Shown: in pieces, positions 45,401 to 57,056 of the stretch | Numbering within the stretch: position 1 is the stretch's first letter | Layout: each line of letters begins with the position of its first letter | From: Edaphochlamys debaryana | Taxonomy: Eukaryota > Chlorophyta > Chlorophyceae > Chlamydomonadales | Direction: 5' to 3' | Length of the DNA: 64,000 nucleotides | Assembly: GCA_016858145.1 (NCBI GenBank) | Contig: JAEHOE010000042.1 | Location: 558,001 to 622,000 of the forward strand | The notes under the pieces: generated by a model | What the model was told of the DNA's origin: nothing | Seen by the model: the letters and a program-made list of their open reading frames with translations, nothing else | Databases searched by the model: none | Program-made: the position numbers and the translations under genes

Positions 45401-48248
45401 CGTACCACCAGCTCCAGCAGGTTGCGGCAGTACCTGCGTGTGCAGTATGGTACGACACATTGGTGAAGAAAGAGAAGTTGGGTGGAAAGGTGCGGTCGCT
45501 GACAGCAGGTTGTCGGGCAGCAGCGTTACCGCTCCCACGTCCCTCGAACGACCGTCGAGCCCTGCTCCACTTGCCCTGCCCGCGCACGTGCTCACGTGCC
45601 GCCCAGCCCTCGGCCCGCAACCCTTCCCGACCCCCCCTCTTCATCCGGTCCCAGGGGCGCCCAATGACACCCGCCTCCACCCATGTGCAGGACACCGCGT
45701 CAGGGACCCAGCCCTTCCCGAGCATCCTCGACACCCGGCGAGGGGTGCCCTCCCAACGCTGCCCACTCGCACCCGCTTGCACCCACGTCACCTTCCCAGG
45801 GCCCACAACCCGTGACCAAGCATCCCCTACAAGCCCGTTTCAGACACCACGCCGACACCACGCACAACCGCGCAAGTGACCCGCTTGCACTCACTTGCAG
45901 GACGCCGCGTCCGTGAACGACACCAGGTGCACGGAGAAGTCGCTTCGCATGAGCGTGGCTCTTGCGGCCGCCAGCGGCCCCGGCAGCAGCGCAGTGGCTA
46001 CCTTGACCGCGGCCTTGCTCTGCAGCAGCAGGCAGGCTGAGGGCGCCGCCTGGGGCCGCCCGGACTCGCTGTCAGAGTCGGAGTCGGCGCGCCGGCGCCG
46101 CCGGGGCGAGGGCGCGCAGAGGGAGCTGGAGGGGCGAGGGAGGCAGGGGGGAGGAGGGGGATGGAGGGGTGAGCGCGGTACCGGTGAGGTCGGGGCACCA
46201 GCTCCTCGGTCTTGGCAGCCCCTCCGAGCGGGCGCACCCTCGGTACTGCGTTCTCGCCTTTCTCTCGCCTCCCGCCCAAGCCATGCCGTGCCCCCGAAGC
46301 CCAGCTGCACACGCATGCAGCTCGCCCGATGCCCAATCGCACGAGCCAGCCCTGAGACCCTGAGGTCGAACCTCTTCCATCCCGAACCAGCCCACCCTCC
46401 CACCCACCCACCCACCTGCAACCGGGCACCCGCGCGAAAGCAGCGCGCGTCGCCTCCCACGCCCCGCCCACCGCCCCCGCCAGCCGCGCCGCCGCCGCCC
46501 CCACAGGCACGGGGCAGCACGGCCCCGAGCCAGGGGCATCAGCGCCGGCCGCTGCGCCCGCCTCCGCGCCGCTGCCGCCCGCCGCTTTCGCCCCCTTGGC
46601 CGTACGGGGCGGCGGCCGGGGGTGGATCATGGCGTTGGACACAGCGAAGTGGGGGCGCATGAGCGCGAGCCGCAGCAGCTGGCACTGCTGCGGGCGGCTG
46701 AGCTCAGAGAAGTCGGGGGAATCCGGGCGGATGTTGAGGCGCGGCTCAGAGAGCTGGACCTGTTGTGAAGGAGGGGGAGGCGGGAGCGAGCGTGCCGGGC
46801 AGGTGGGTGCGCTTGGACTAGCTGCGTTGTGGGATCGAGGTGGCCCGCGCAGGCGCAGATTCGGGGGTGGGCCGCTGGAGACCGCGAGGTTAAGATAATG
46901 CAGATGACATATCCTATCCTGACTCCCTACCCCGGGTCCTCACCGACAATCTCACCCGGCCGCCCCCATACGCGGCCCCCAGGTCGGGACCTACCTGCCA
47001 GTCGTACGGCAGCTTCTTGCTGCCCCTCAGCTGCAGCGCCAGTACGACGTACGACAGGAGCGACATCTGCCCCGCCCATCTCGCGTTCAGCGCGGCCTCG
47101 CCGATGGCCAAAACCGCGTGCGCCGCCGCCGCCACGGTCCCAGCCACAAGGATGCCCCAATCCACGCCTGGCAGGGGCCCCGAGCTGAGGCTTTGGGCGC
47201 TAGCACACGCTATGACGCCAAGCACCGCCATCGGCGCTGAGTGGAGTAGGGCCATTAAGAGCTGGCGGCAGGCACGGTACTGCCACAGCCACATCTCCGC
47301 CGCGACCGCGCGCGGGAAGCGCCGCACGATGCGGCGCTGCTGCGCCAGCGTGCGGCGCTGCATGTACGGCAGTACGAGCAGGAACGCCGCGTCGTACAGC
47401 GGTACGGCGAGCCACGCGGAGAGGGCGTGGTGGCGCTTCAGCCGTGAGGCCAGGAGCAGTGAGGTCACGGGGAAGTGTGCGACCAGGATCACGATCCCCG
47501 CAATCGCTGTGCCTGTGGAGCCGTGTCCCCATAGCGCCTGAAACAAGGAACACGGGGCACGGAAGGGAGGATGCTGAAGGACCGGGGGGTTGCGTGAGGG
47601 AAGAGAAGAGGTAAATGCAGGAGCCCGTGAGTGTGCGATCAGTTGCGGGACTCTGCGTGCGGGCTACAACGCCAGCTAAGGCGACCCCTACTCAGCGCGC
47701 TCACCCAGACTCCAGCTGCGTTGAGGGCAAGAGTTGCGAGGTGGAGCACAGCTGAGAGGAGAAGAAGGGCGTCCAGCAGCGCAGCAAAGGCGCGGGGGTG
47801 GAAGGCCTCGACCGAGTGCAGGGCGGCGAGAACGTGGTCCTTGCACGGGTCCCGGCACGGCCGCAGGTGCGCGGTCAGACCGGGTTCCGACTGTGCCCTC
47901 GCCGAGTCAAAGAGCTGGTCCTGCGGTGGTGGAGTTGTGTTGGGGGTTGAGAGCGAGCGTCCTGATGGTACTGACGATGGCGGAAGAGAAACAGACGGGT
48001 AGCACTAGGCTTGGTCTGTCCCAGTATGCCCTTTCCCAGCCTTCGGCAAGCCTTCTGCTGGCCTTTTAAACAGGGCGCCCCACCAAAATTTCGGCGTCAG
48101 CAGGGTCCAAGTCGAGGTGCTGCAGTTGCTCCTCCAGCAGCGCCGCGATATCCATCTTGCCGGGCAGCTTTCGACCCCCGAAATCCGGGCCACACAGCTC
48201 CGCGTCCTCCGCGGTCTGCGAGAGCGGTGCCTCGCCTGGTAAATACAT
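33497..48248 (-). CDS. Giant LRR-containing multi-pass membrane protein (19 exons)
   Basis: Exons (minus): 48248-48084, 47920-47705, 47537-46995, 46759-46416, 46125-45895, 45433-45361, 45154-45064, 44924-44748, 44447-44383, 43992-43900, 43436-43315, 42932-42320, 42139-42089, 41935-41354, 41184-41044, 40869-40747, 40633-39059, 38806-36383 and 36028-33497. Phases agree throughout; about 3,386 aa. An upstream in-frame ATG at 48302 is an alternative start. Residues ~100-310 contain about six hydrophobic segments (e.g. AIAGIVILVAHFPVTSLLLA, LLMALLHSAPMAVLGVIACA). Ribonuclease-inhibitor-like LRR pieces follow (VTHLDLSNNQLWGLRGAKEL; LTRLHLNHNS; MREIDMSFNWVQ; SLQFIDFSQ). The last three exons (~2,170 codons) are mostly Ala/Gly/Ser low complexity, with an ordered island near LPLRAALARRPGTTVSFRVS. 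The intron after exon 6 appears to use a GC donor (CTG^GCAGGC), the least certain junction. Function is unknown; an LRR surface or scaffold role is inferred. Confidence 0.7.
41000..41062 (-). repeat. Duplicated LRR-gene exon 15 end; copied donor is GC
   Basis: The true exon end (VVIDLS^GTGAGT, boundary 41044) is copied 43 bp into the intron, where cgcgctcaggtcgatgacta parallels tcacgctgaggtcgatgacc. In the copy the donor dinucleotide reads GC instead of GT. Confidence 0.7.
43735..43915 (-). repeat. Minisatellite derived from LRR-gene exon 10 end and donor
   Basis: The + strand word cccacctgcaccca marks the true exon boundary (43900) and recurs near 43737 and 43826, with a diverged copy near 43791. 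On the minus strand each reads approximately CTGGGTGCAG^GTGGGG, so each copy carries a splice donor. Intervening DNA is nearly pure C/A. Confidence 0.75.
44450..44462. repeat. Poly-G/C tract forming a 3' splice pyrimidine tract
   Basis: Thirteen G on + are C on the minus strand directly before the AG of LRR-gene exon 9. The intron's polypyrimidine tract is therefore almost pure C. Confidence 0.7.
45684..45912 (-). repeat. Diverged copy of LRR-gene exon 5 end
   Basis: gcaggacaccgcgtcaggga (from about 45688) resembles the true exon end gcaggacgccgcgtccgtga (from 45898), about 208 bp away inside the intron. The donor context is changed in the copy. Confidence 0.5.
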
Positions 48249-49181
48249 TTCTCTAGATTTTTGTGGAGAAGGGCTACAGGTCGAAGAGCAGCTTCGTAGC
48301 ATGCCGAGCTCATCAGGGCTACATTGGTGCGGGCCCGCGGCGAGGCTTCTGGGGTGTGCCAAGACGACTGCCGGAAGCCCCCCTCCCAACACAGGAAGCA
48401 GGTCCGGGTCGAGTATTCGTGTTCAGTGAGGTAAGGGTGTTGTTCCGAGTGGCCGCTTGGAGCTACGACGCAGCATATCACGCCGGATTCACGCAATCCC
48501 ACCAAACACGCCAAACAGGCCCCGCAGTGCCTTGTGCTGTGTGCTATCATAATATACGTAACCTCAGAACCTTGGGCAGGCTTCTGCCTCACCTCCGCAA
48601 CACTTCCCCGCCAATTCCTTTGCCAACTGCGCTGCCTTCTCCGTGGACTCTCCACCTGTCTCTCTTAAGACTGTGTAGCTGCAGCTAAAGCCGCCCCCTC
48701 TGACGGGAACTTGCCAACGCCGGACTGAGCCCACCCCGCGCATTCGCCCCCGCTCGGGCTTCGCATTGAAGAGCGAGGCGCTGAGACGGTGAGCGAGGAA
48801 CCTGTAGCGCATCGGGCACTGAGTCGGCCTCTCGCTTCCTCGTACCCTGCCCCGGGTTGTCAAGATCCCGCCTTGCGTGCGGGCGTGGGGGCCCACGCAT
48901 CGGCACCCCGCTAGCACTTCCTCCAACGCTGATCTCGTGCTCCACCATACCCTCCTTCCAGACTCAGAATCCTTGGGAAGACGCACGCTTCCAGCTCCGC
49001 CTCAGGCCCCTGCTTTGGCCTCAGGCAGCCGGGGGCAGCGGCAATCGGCCGGGGCCGAGGGATCGGCGCACCCCGCGCCAGCCCCGCTCGGGCACGCCTT
49101 CCGGCATGCGCAACCCCTCGACCTACTGAACGTGGATCACTGCGACACAGCCATCTTAGTTAGCAGCCAACTGTAGCACCC
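48249..49181. promoter_or_regulatory. Divergent promoter region (LRR gene / APC11)
   Basis: About 0.93 kb separates the start codons of two head-to-head genes, so it must contain both promoters and 5' UTRs. I see no clear TATA boxes or repeated operators and no coding sequence; atcataatatacgtaac near 48547 is the most AT-rich patch. Confidence 0.45.
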
Positions 49182-49457
49182 ATGGCCTTCGAGATCAAGG
49201 TGAAGAAGTGGCACGCGGTCGCGGCGTGGACGTGGGAGGCGGACGACGTGTGCGGAATCTGCCGGGCTCCTTTCGACGGCTGCCCGCCCGACTGCAAGTA
49301 CCCTGGAGACGACAGCCCCGTCGTTTGGGGCGCCTGCCAGCACGCCTACCACTTGCAATGCATCCAGAAGTGGCTCTCCTCGTCTGACCGCAGCGGCACG
49401 GAGCAGAAGTGCCCGCTGTGCCGCCAGCCGTGGGAGTACAAACGAGCGGCAGAGTGA
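49182..49457 (+). CDS. APC11: Anaphase-promoting complex subunit 11 (RING-H2)
   Basis: A single-exon, 91-residue protein with the APC11 signature: basic start (FEIKVKKWHAVAAWTW), C24-G-I-C27, C34/C38, PGDDSPVVWG, C52-Q-H54, H57, C60 and C77-P-L-C80. It is the catalytic RING subunit that binds the ubiquitin E2 in the APC/C, driving cyclin and securin destruction in mitosis. Length matches the family (84-91 aa). Compared with the human and plant proteins as I remember them, three of the four ligands of the extra (third) zinc site appear substituted (Pro35, Ser45, Gln59), while the two classical RING zinc sites are intact. It is head-to-head with the LRR gene. Confidence 0.92.
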   Translation: MAFEIKVKKWHAVAAWTWEADDVCGICRAPFDGCPPDCKYPGDDSPVVWGACQHAYHLQCIQKWLSSSDRSGTEQKCPLCRQPWEYKRAAE

Positions 49458-51714
49458 GGGCCGGACGCTCCTGCTCGGCAGGCAACGCCTGGGCCCCTGA
49501 CGGGAGGCAGCCATTCAGGCCACGTAGGCCCAGGCCGGAGCGGGGCCGAGGCCTGGGGCCGAGGGTGCCAACCCAGGCCTGGGCAGCGTTGTGGACGGAC
49601 GGGTCCCTTTCGTGCAGCCCGCGCCCGGCCCACGGCTCCGGCCTTCAGGGCACTGCTGCTTCCCGACCAGCCGCATCCCAGTCGTGCAGTCGGGGAGGAA
49701 GGTGCGCATGCCGTTGAGCGGAGCCTTCCGGGGAGCGCCCCGGACACACGGCATGCCGAGCGTCGGGCTCGGCCAGCGGCCACAGCCACACCCAATGCAG
49801 CCCTGGCGCTGGGACGTGCCACAGCGAGACTGCGGCTGCCGCACGCTGCCGCACTGGTGCCGTACGGCGCTGGACACAGGCGCTTGCTGCGCGGAGCGCG
49901 GCCTATGCGTTGGAAGCGGCCCGGGAGCGGAGTGAAGAGGGCTGCCGCTCTTGGGGCGTCTTCTGTGGTCCCCACAGCGGCTCTGGTGCTGTTCGTGAGC
50001 GCAGCACGTGGTATAGTGCGGCGATAGTGCGGCGCGCCGCACGCCCGCTGCATACTGCGGCTCCCTACGTGGGCTGAAGCCGTACTGGTGCTGTACGGCG
50101 CGGGAGCCAGGAGCTTGGGGCTTGGTGCGCGGAGCGCGGCCCAGGAGTCTGAAGCCGGGCCCGGGAGCGACGGGGACTAGTGGTTGCGGCGGCAGCCACC
50201 ACGCCATGCTGCGCTGTGAATAAGTGTGACGGCTTGATGGACCGCGACCCAGCTATACCACGGATGCCGTACCGTACCGTAGTGCTTCCGAACGTTTGTG
50301 CCACCTGGCGCCCTCGGTGGCACAGGGCTTTCGGCTCGGTTCTGGGAACGAAGCGTTGGGAGGCGGGCCTATTCGGCCTACGGGTTGCGGGGTGCGCAAA
50401 TAGGTGAAGGGGGCAGACTGCTGCTTACAAGCTGAGTGAAGCGAAGCTGCAGACATGAGGTGGTGCCATGCTCTGGCTTTGCAAGGGCCGCGCTTAGGGA
50501 ATGCACTAGCCGAGGTGGTGACGCTTGGGCCGCCGGCACGGGCTGCAAGAGGACTTGGGCAAAGGGCGGTAGTCATGATGCGAGCAGAGCTCACGGTTCT
50601 TGAGGGTTGGTGTCCTGTGCAGTAACCTGCTCCCATGCACGTAGTACCCGGCTCCGGCTGCCTTGGTCAGGCTTGCGTCCCTCCCGGCAGTCCCGGGCCC
50701 AAGCGCGCACAGCTGCAGGGCCTAGGCCGGTGTCCCTGCGTAGCCCGCAACATAGCTGCGCCTCACAATGTGTCTCCGTGCCACGTTACCCTACCTCCTA
50801 TCCCCCGCTGCTGCCAGCATCCGCGCTGACGTCCCCTTGTTCGAGTTGTCCCGCGTCGTGATTGGAGCGTCAGGGAGCGTTCGAGGTTGAGGCCCGCTCG
50901 CAGCACACCGCCACACCACACATGCGGCATTGGCCACGGGCGGGGTCAATCCCTAAGCGAAGTCTCTCCTTACAGCCTCCATCAGTGGAGTCTCGTTCAG
51001 GCTCCGCCCGCCACGTCCGGCCTCCTCTCAGCCGTAAGAGCCAACCTTCAACAGACACAAGCACCTGACGGCCTCGGCCTCCCAGTCCTCAATCCTCAGT
51101 ACTCATGCGTGACTGGCTTCCAGCCTCCTCGTGTCCTTCTTTCGCCCCGCAAGCTCATCGGGGGCCTAGATGTTGTCTAGGTATTGCATTTACCCTATAA
51201 CCTGCATCCCAATGACGTCGACGGTAGCCTCCCAACAGGGGCGCGCTGCCCAGCCTGCTGCCGGTCCTCACGCGCTTCAGCACTATGCCAGTCAGATGCA
51301 CTGGAGTCTATTTGCACAGCTCGAAAGACAGCAAGTGCGTTTAGTACGGCGAGCTACAAATCCACGAGAGGGTTTGAAGGAGCAATGAAGTGAAGAAGTG
51401 CAAAGACGGGGGCAATGAAGGCAAGAACGGGCAACTAGTAGCCGAAGGGCCATGCGCACACACATGACAAATACTTGGATGTACGATATCCCTTCCCCAC
51501 GTACACGCAGTAACACACTCTCTTCGACTACGGTATCCGCAATCACGCCTGCTCAAACATCCGACGCCAAACCTTCACGCCCAGCCTGCAAGACCATTCC
51601 AGAAACCCAGCGCACCGCCTGCGTAAGACCAGGTCCTAATGAGGTTCGTTGTGGGACACCGACGCAACACGTACCCCGGGGAGGCAGTCAGTACCCATGC
51701 TCCCGCGTTCTTAA
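49458..51714. other. Intergenic region between convergent genes
   Basis: It lies between the APC11 stop (+) and the stop of the PMP-type gene (-), so it should contain both 3' UTRs. A minus-strand TGTAA is at 50970-50974. Words such as gggagcggagt / gcgcggagcgcggcc recur between 49480 and 50160, but I could not define a clean repeat unit. No gene is seen. Confidence 0.4.
50970..50974 (-). terminator. Candidate polyadenylation signal of the PMP-type gene
   Basis: TGTAA on the minus strand about 740 nt beyond the stop codon at 51715. Motif and position only. Confidence 0.3.
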
Positions 51715-54700
51715 TCAGGATGAGGGGGTTGCGGGAGGAGACGCTGCAGCGGCGCCGTCGGCTGTCCCACGGGCAGCGGCGTCCCCCCCCCTTTCACTGC
51801 CCCCACCTCCGCCGCCTCCGCCGCCGCTGGCCCTTCCCTGGTTCGCCGCCGCCGCATGCGCCGCCTGCCGTAGCAGCACGCTGGGCAGCAGGCCCCCGTC
51901 GGCGACGTACGACAGCCGCCGCCGCCCACGTGCCGTACCCGCCGGTCCGGACGGCCCCGCCGTACCGGCCGCCGCCGCCGCGGACGGGGAGGACGCTGGA
52001 GAGGCGCCCGGGCTCGCACCTGCGCTGCTCCCGCCGGCTCTAGGCGAAGTCCCCGCGCCCGCCACAGCACTCAAGGGCGAGCGGCCGCCCTGGAGCTGCG
52101 GAGGCGCAGCTCCAACGGACGTGGCCGGGACCGCCACTGCAGACCCAGCATGGCTCGAGGGAGCAAGGGGCACTAGAGGCGCGGGTGCTGCTTGTGTGGA
52201 GGGCTGGCCTGGATCGGAACGGGAGGAGAGGGACGCGGCGGAGCCCTCCGGGCCGCCCGAAATTGAGGCGGTGACGTGGCCACTCGGCGCCCGGGGCCCC
52301 GGGGGCAGGGGCTGGCTGGTGGGCCGGCGCGGGTCGCCGGCGGTGAAGGATGCGTGGCGAGCTCCCGCCGCGTAACCCGCGACGAAGGCCGAGTAGAGGG
52401 CCGGGTCGGAGGGCGCGGCTCCGGGAGGGCGGCGTGGGCCTGGGAAGTGTGACCCGGCGGTGGGGAGGTGGTCGTGGGGCAACGGGACCCCGGGCGCGGG
52501 GCCGGGGCCGGGGCCGCCGTAGCTGGCCGGGTAGCCGCTATGGGCCCCGACAGTGTAACCGCTGTAGTAACCGCTGTAGTGCGCCAGGTGGTCAGGCGGC
52601 GCCGCCGGGCTGCCGTACGGGATCGGATCGCCGTACCGCCCGCTGGTCTGCTGGCTTCCGAACCAGTAGCGGCCGCTGCCGTGCGCAGTGCGGCGGCTGC
52701 CGGCCCCTGCGCCAGCCCTGTCGTACGGCCCTGTCGTGCTGCCGTTACCCATGCGGCCGGGCGGCGGTGTGCCGTACCCCGACCATCCCGTACGCTCGCT
52801 GTATGTGTCATGCTCCGAGGAAGCCAGGGCGTGGCGGCGGCCCGTGACTACCCGCGGGCCCAGGCCGGGCCCTGGGCCCAGGTCTCCCAGATCGCCAGCT
52901 CCGTCGGGGCCGTCGGAGGCATGCGGCGACCGCACGCCTCCCCGCATGAGAAAGCGAAGGGAGGTGGTCCCGTCCAACGCGACTGCCATCCGGGTCCTGC
53001 GGGGGAGGGGGGCAAGGCAGCGTTATCGCTTTTACACGTCAGGGTTGCCAGAGCTAGTCCAGGGCGCTCTACCGCCTGCCGCCACCCGACAAACCACGCC
53101 TCCCGTCATCCCTGCACCCAAAAGCAGCAGCAAGTAGTAACACCCCCTGGGCCGCTCTCGTCCGCACCCCGGCTCACCGAATGGTGCCCACCCGGCTCCG
53201 CAGCTTGGGCCACGAGAAGCGGATGACTGCCAGCCCGCATGCCGCCAGAAAGGCAGCGTTCAGCAGCAGGATCAGCACGCCCGCAGCCACGCGTCCGCCC
53301 TGTGCCATGCAAGGCATGGTAGGGGAGGAGCGGGGAGGGCAGGTGCGAAGGGCAAGGCTGGGTGAGAGCCAGGCAGCGGTGAATTTGGCCAAACACTGTC
53401 CTTTGCCGCACGTCCGTCCCCGGCGCGGTTTCCACTGTCACACGGGATCCCAGGCACCACTACATCTGCTGTCCTGACGAGCTCCCGTGCCCAACAATCC
53501 AGTTCTCTCGTGTGCAGAGGTTTGACCTACCCTGTCCGAGCACTTGTGACCGTGCCTAGGTTATAGCCCTGCGAAAGGCCCCCCACACTTCCACCCACCT
53601 CCTTGATCTCGTACGAGTCCGCCGCCTCGTCCACGAAGAAGAGGCCCAGACACAGCGTCAGCCCCAGGACGCCGAACGACAGGAACTCCAGCACCACGAG
53701 CAGTTGGAAGCGGAGCGGCGCAATGACCACCTGGCGGATGGGGCGGTCGGGATGGTTGGGGTGGATGGGGTGGTTGGGGTGGAGGAGAGGTACGGAAAGG
53801 AAAAGGAGGAGGGGGGCGTGAGTGAGGCGGCGGAAAACCATGATCAAGGCATAACAACTGGACCCGGAGCTAAATGAAAGCGTTATGTACCGGTAACCAA
53901 AGCGCTCACATTGACTGAAGCCATCACCCATAACGCCACCAGCAGCAGAAGCGCCTGTGACCAGCCACGTGAGGAGGACGAGCGGGCCAAGGAATTAAAA
54001 AGCAGGCGAACACGAATTCAGATGCATGGGATTGGTCAAAGAAAGGCAGGCCCGTCGGCAGGATTGACAACCCTTGTGCAGTCCGGAGTCAATCAGTCAG
54101 CAGGTCAGCCCATCAGTTGCTGCCGGGGGTTGCTGCAGCCCTGGACGTGCCTGCATGTAGACGGGCAGGGTGGAGCCAAACACTTGGACCACCACCAGCA
54201 CCAGCGTCTGCAGTTGGACTGCGGAAGGAAGATGGACACACGAGGCGGCGGCGCAGGGTCGAGATGTCAGCATGCTTCGGCGAGTCGTCCGTGTGGGGGC
54301 TGCTGCTAGGAGCATGAAGACAGTGCAGTGGTACGTGGGGTCCAAAAGAGGCAGGGCGTTGATGGTCCGATGCTCACCGCAGCTCTCCCAGAAGCAGAAT
54401 GGGCGCCTGCAGGGCGGTCAAGCAATGCGATTGGCATGTCATTACTGCCAAGCCAAACAGGGGCGACCGCATCAGGACGAGCCCGTCAGGAGCCCAACCA
54501 GACTAACCGGAAACTGATGGCACATACGGTACCAGTTTACGGCACCGCGTCACGACCCACCTGTACCGCCTGTACATGAAGCCGTAAGAGCGCAGTACGA
54601 GCTCCTCGTCCAGTCGGGCCCGGTGGGAAAGGACCAGGGCCGCCGTCAGGATGGGCGGGCTGCACGGGCACAGCACGTGATCGCAAACCACGCGAACGGG

Positions 54701-57024
54701 CAAGGGGACACAGGTCAGGGCATCCAGAAGCTTACACCAACGGCGTTGGCCGAGCTACACTGCAGCCCCGCGGCCTAACACTATGAACCAGCTGCGTCCC
54801 CTTCTCCCTCCCCTCACTCTCACCACGCGCACAGCACCACCACCAGTACCGCCCCCAGGGGCACGAACAGAGCCCCGTGCGTGCCCGAGTAACACTCCTG
54901 GGGGCGTGCGGGGGGGGGGGGGGGGAGCGGGCAGGCAATTTATGGCGGGTGAGAGGGGGGCTGGGCAGACGGGGCTAGGACGGAAATGTGAATTTCCTTG
55001 TATGGAATGAATGGAATTGAATTTGCTGCCGTGCACCCGGTCCATGAGTGCCTTAAGGGACTCCCTCTTACCCTCCCCCTTTCCCCAAGCCACTTGCCCC
55101 CCACCTGGTTCATGTTGTGCAGCCAGTAGCCGTGGGACGCGGTGGCCTGGGGAGAGGGGCAAAGCATGACTTTCCACACGGGTGAAGCAGGGGCAGCGGT
55201 GGCCCTGGCTGTGCACAGCTCAAGTCTATCTGCCGGCAGTCGACCAAGCACCAAGGCAACCAGCAAGGCATGCGCTCCAAGCGCTGCCGCAGCAGGGCAG
55301 ACCGGGCCGGCTGGCAACCGACGAAGCAGCGAGGGGTTTGACGAGAGGTTGAACGAGGCAAAGAATGCCAAGGGCTGCCGCAGCAGGGCCGCAGGGGCGA
55401 AGTAAGGCCTCACCGTCTGCATCTCGCCGTACTCGCCCTTGCCGTCATCCACGGAGTAGCAGGCTGGGGGCAGGGGGCAGGGGTTGGGGCACGGAGCAAT
55501 GCATGCAACACGTACGGCACGTACGGCAGGCAGATTGTGTGCGCTGATGCACAGCGTGCCGGGGGTAAAGGGGCAGTGGCGAGGACGGTGAGCCCTGACT
55601 TCCCCACTCACCAAAGATACTGAGCACGGCCTGTGTGGGGCAGGTGAGGGCGGCGGGGGAAGGGCAAGCAAGGGCGTGTCGGCCGGGCCGGGCCGGGAAG
55701 GAAATCTCAGACGCAGCAGCCAGTGCGCCAAAAGACATCAACACGCGCCCTCGCCCCGACTCCTGCTCTCGGCGCACCTGGGCCCAGGAGGGGTACAACA
55801 CGAACAGGGCCTGGGGGGTGGGGCGGGGGGAAGGGAAGCCGCGGGTACCGTCAGCCAGATGCATCCTGTAGGCTTCACTGCTTTCTCGCGCCCCGCCCGC
55901 CCTAGACATCCCTTTAGCGAATACCACGAAGCCAAGCCCCCTCACCACCCCAAGCACTCCCACTCCACCCATGCGCCGCCTGCCCCTTTCTCACCCACAC
56001 AAATGTTTCCAAACACCATTCCTCTCCACCTACGCACGCAACACCTGGCCTTGCTGCTCCCACCCACGCCATCCCTCTCCCACGGCCACCAGAGACCCAT
56101 GGGGCTCGACTGACATTGTGTCATCGCGGGATTTCCACTCAGGACCTAGTGCTTTGTAAGGGTCTATGACGCCACTCACCATACCTCCTCTTCTCCACAA
56201 CAGCTCCCCCCGCAATTGGCCCGGCCCGCAGTTGCCCTCTCACCACCACCTCTCCCACGGCCCCCACAGACCCATGCACTAAACCCTAAACCCTAAATAA
56301 ACCCTCAACCCGCTCACCACCACGAAGACCACCAGCATCTGCCTCGGCAGGGGCAGCACCTTGTCCACCTGGGGGTGGGATGTGCGGGTGCGGGAAGGGT
56401 GTGAGAGGCCGCTTGCTTGTGTAAGCCGGGAAGACGTAGGCACGGTGACTAGCCGGCCGTGTGTGAGGGGGGTGTACGAGGGACTAGGGGGACGGCTGGC
56501 GGCACCACGCCAGATGCGGCAGCGGACCACAACCGGAGGGTCCGCAAGAGGTTGCGGGCGCTAGCACCGTTGTCAGAGGCACGTGTGAGCGCGTGAAGTA
56601 ATACCGCAGCAGTTTGGGAGGAGGCGGGTTAGAAGACGAGGCAAACGCATGGCAAGACTTCATTTGGATGCGGAAGCGGCCAAAGGGTTCCACAGGCAGG
56701 AGCCCACAGGCCCCGACGTTGGATGAAAGGGCGGCTGCAATGGACAAGATTGCACAAGAGCGGATGGATGCACGAGGTCCGCAGGCGATAGCCCAGGCAC
56801 GCACCTCCGTAAGCGGCATTGGCTCCGCACCGTCGCGGTGACCCAGGGGCGGCGCGGGCGGCCCCGGCGGCGGCCCCTCGCCCTCGCCCTCGCCTTCCGT
56901 GTCGGGCGGGGGAGTGTCCACGGCGCCAGTGCTGAGCGGCACGCTGGCCCCAGCCACAGGGTTGACCGTTGTGGTCGTTGCGATGACTAAGCCACGTGTC
57001 GCCAGCAGGCCGCCGTCACCGTTG

Positions 57025-57056
<32 letters not shown>

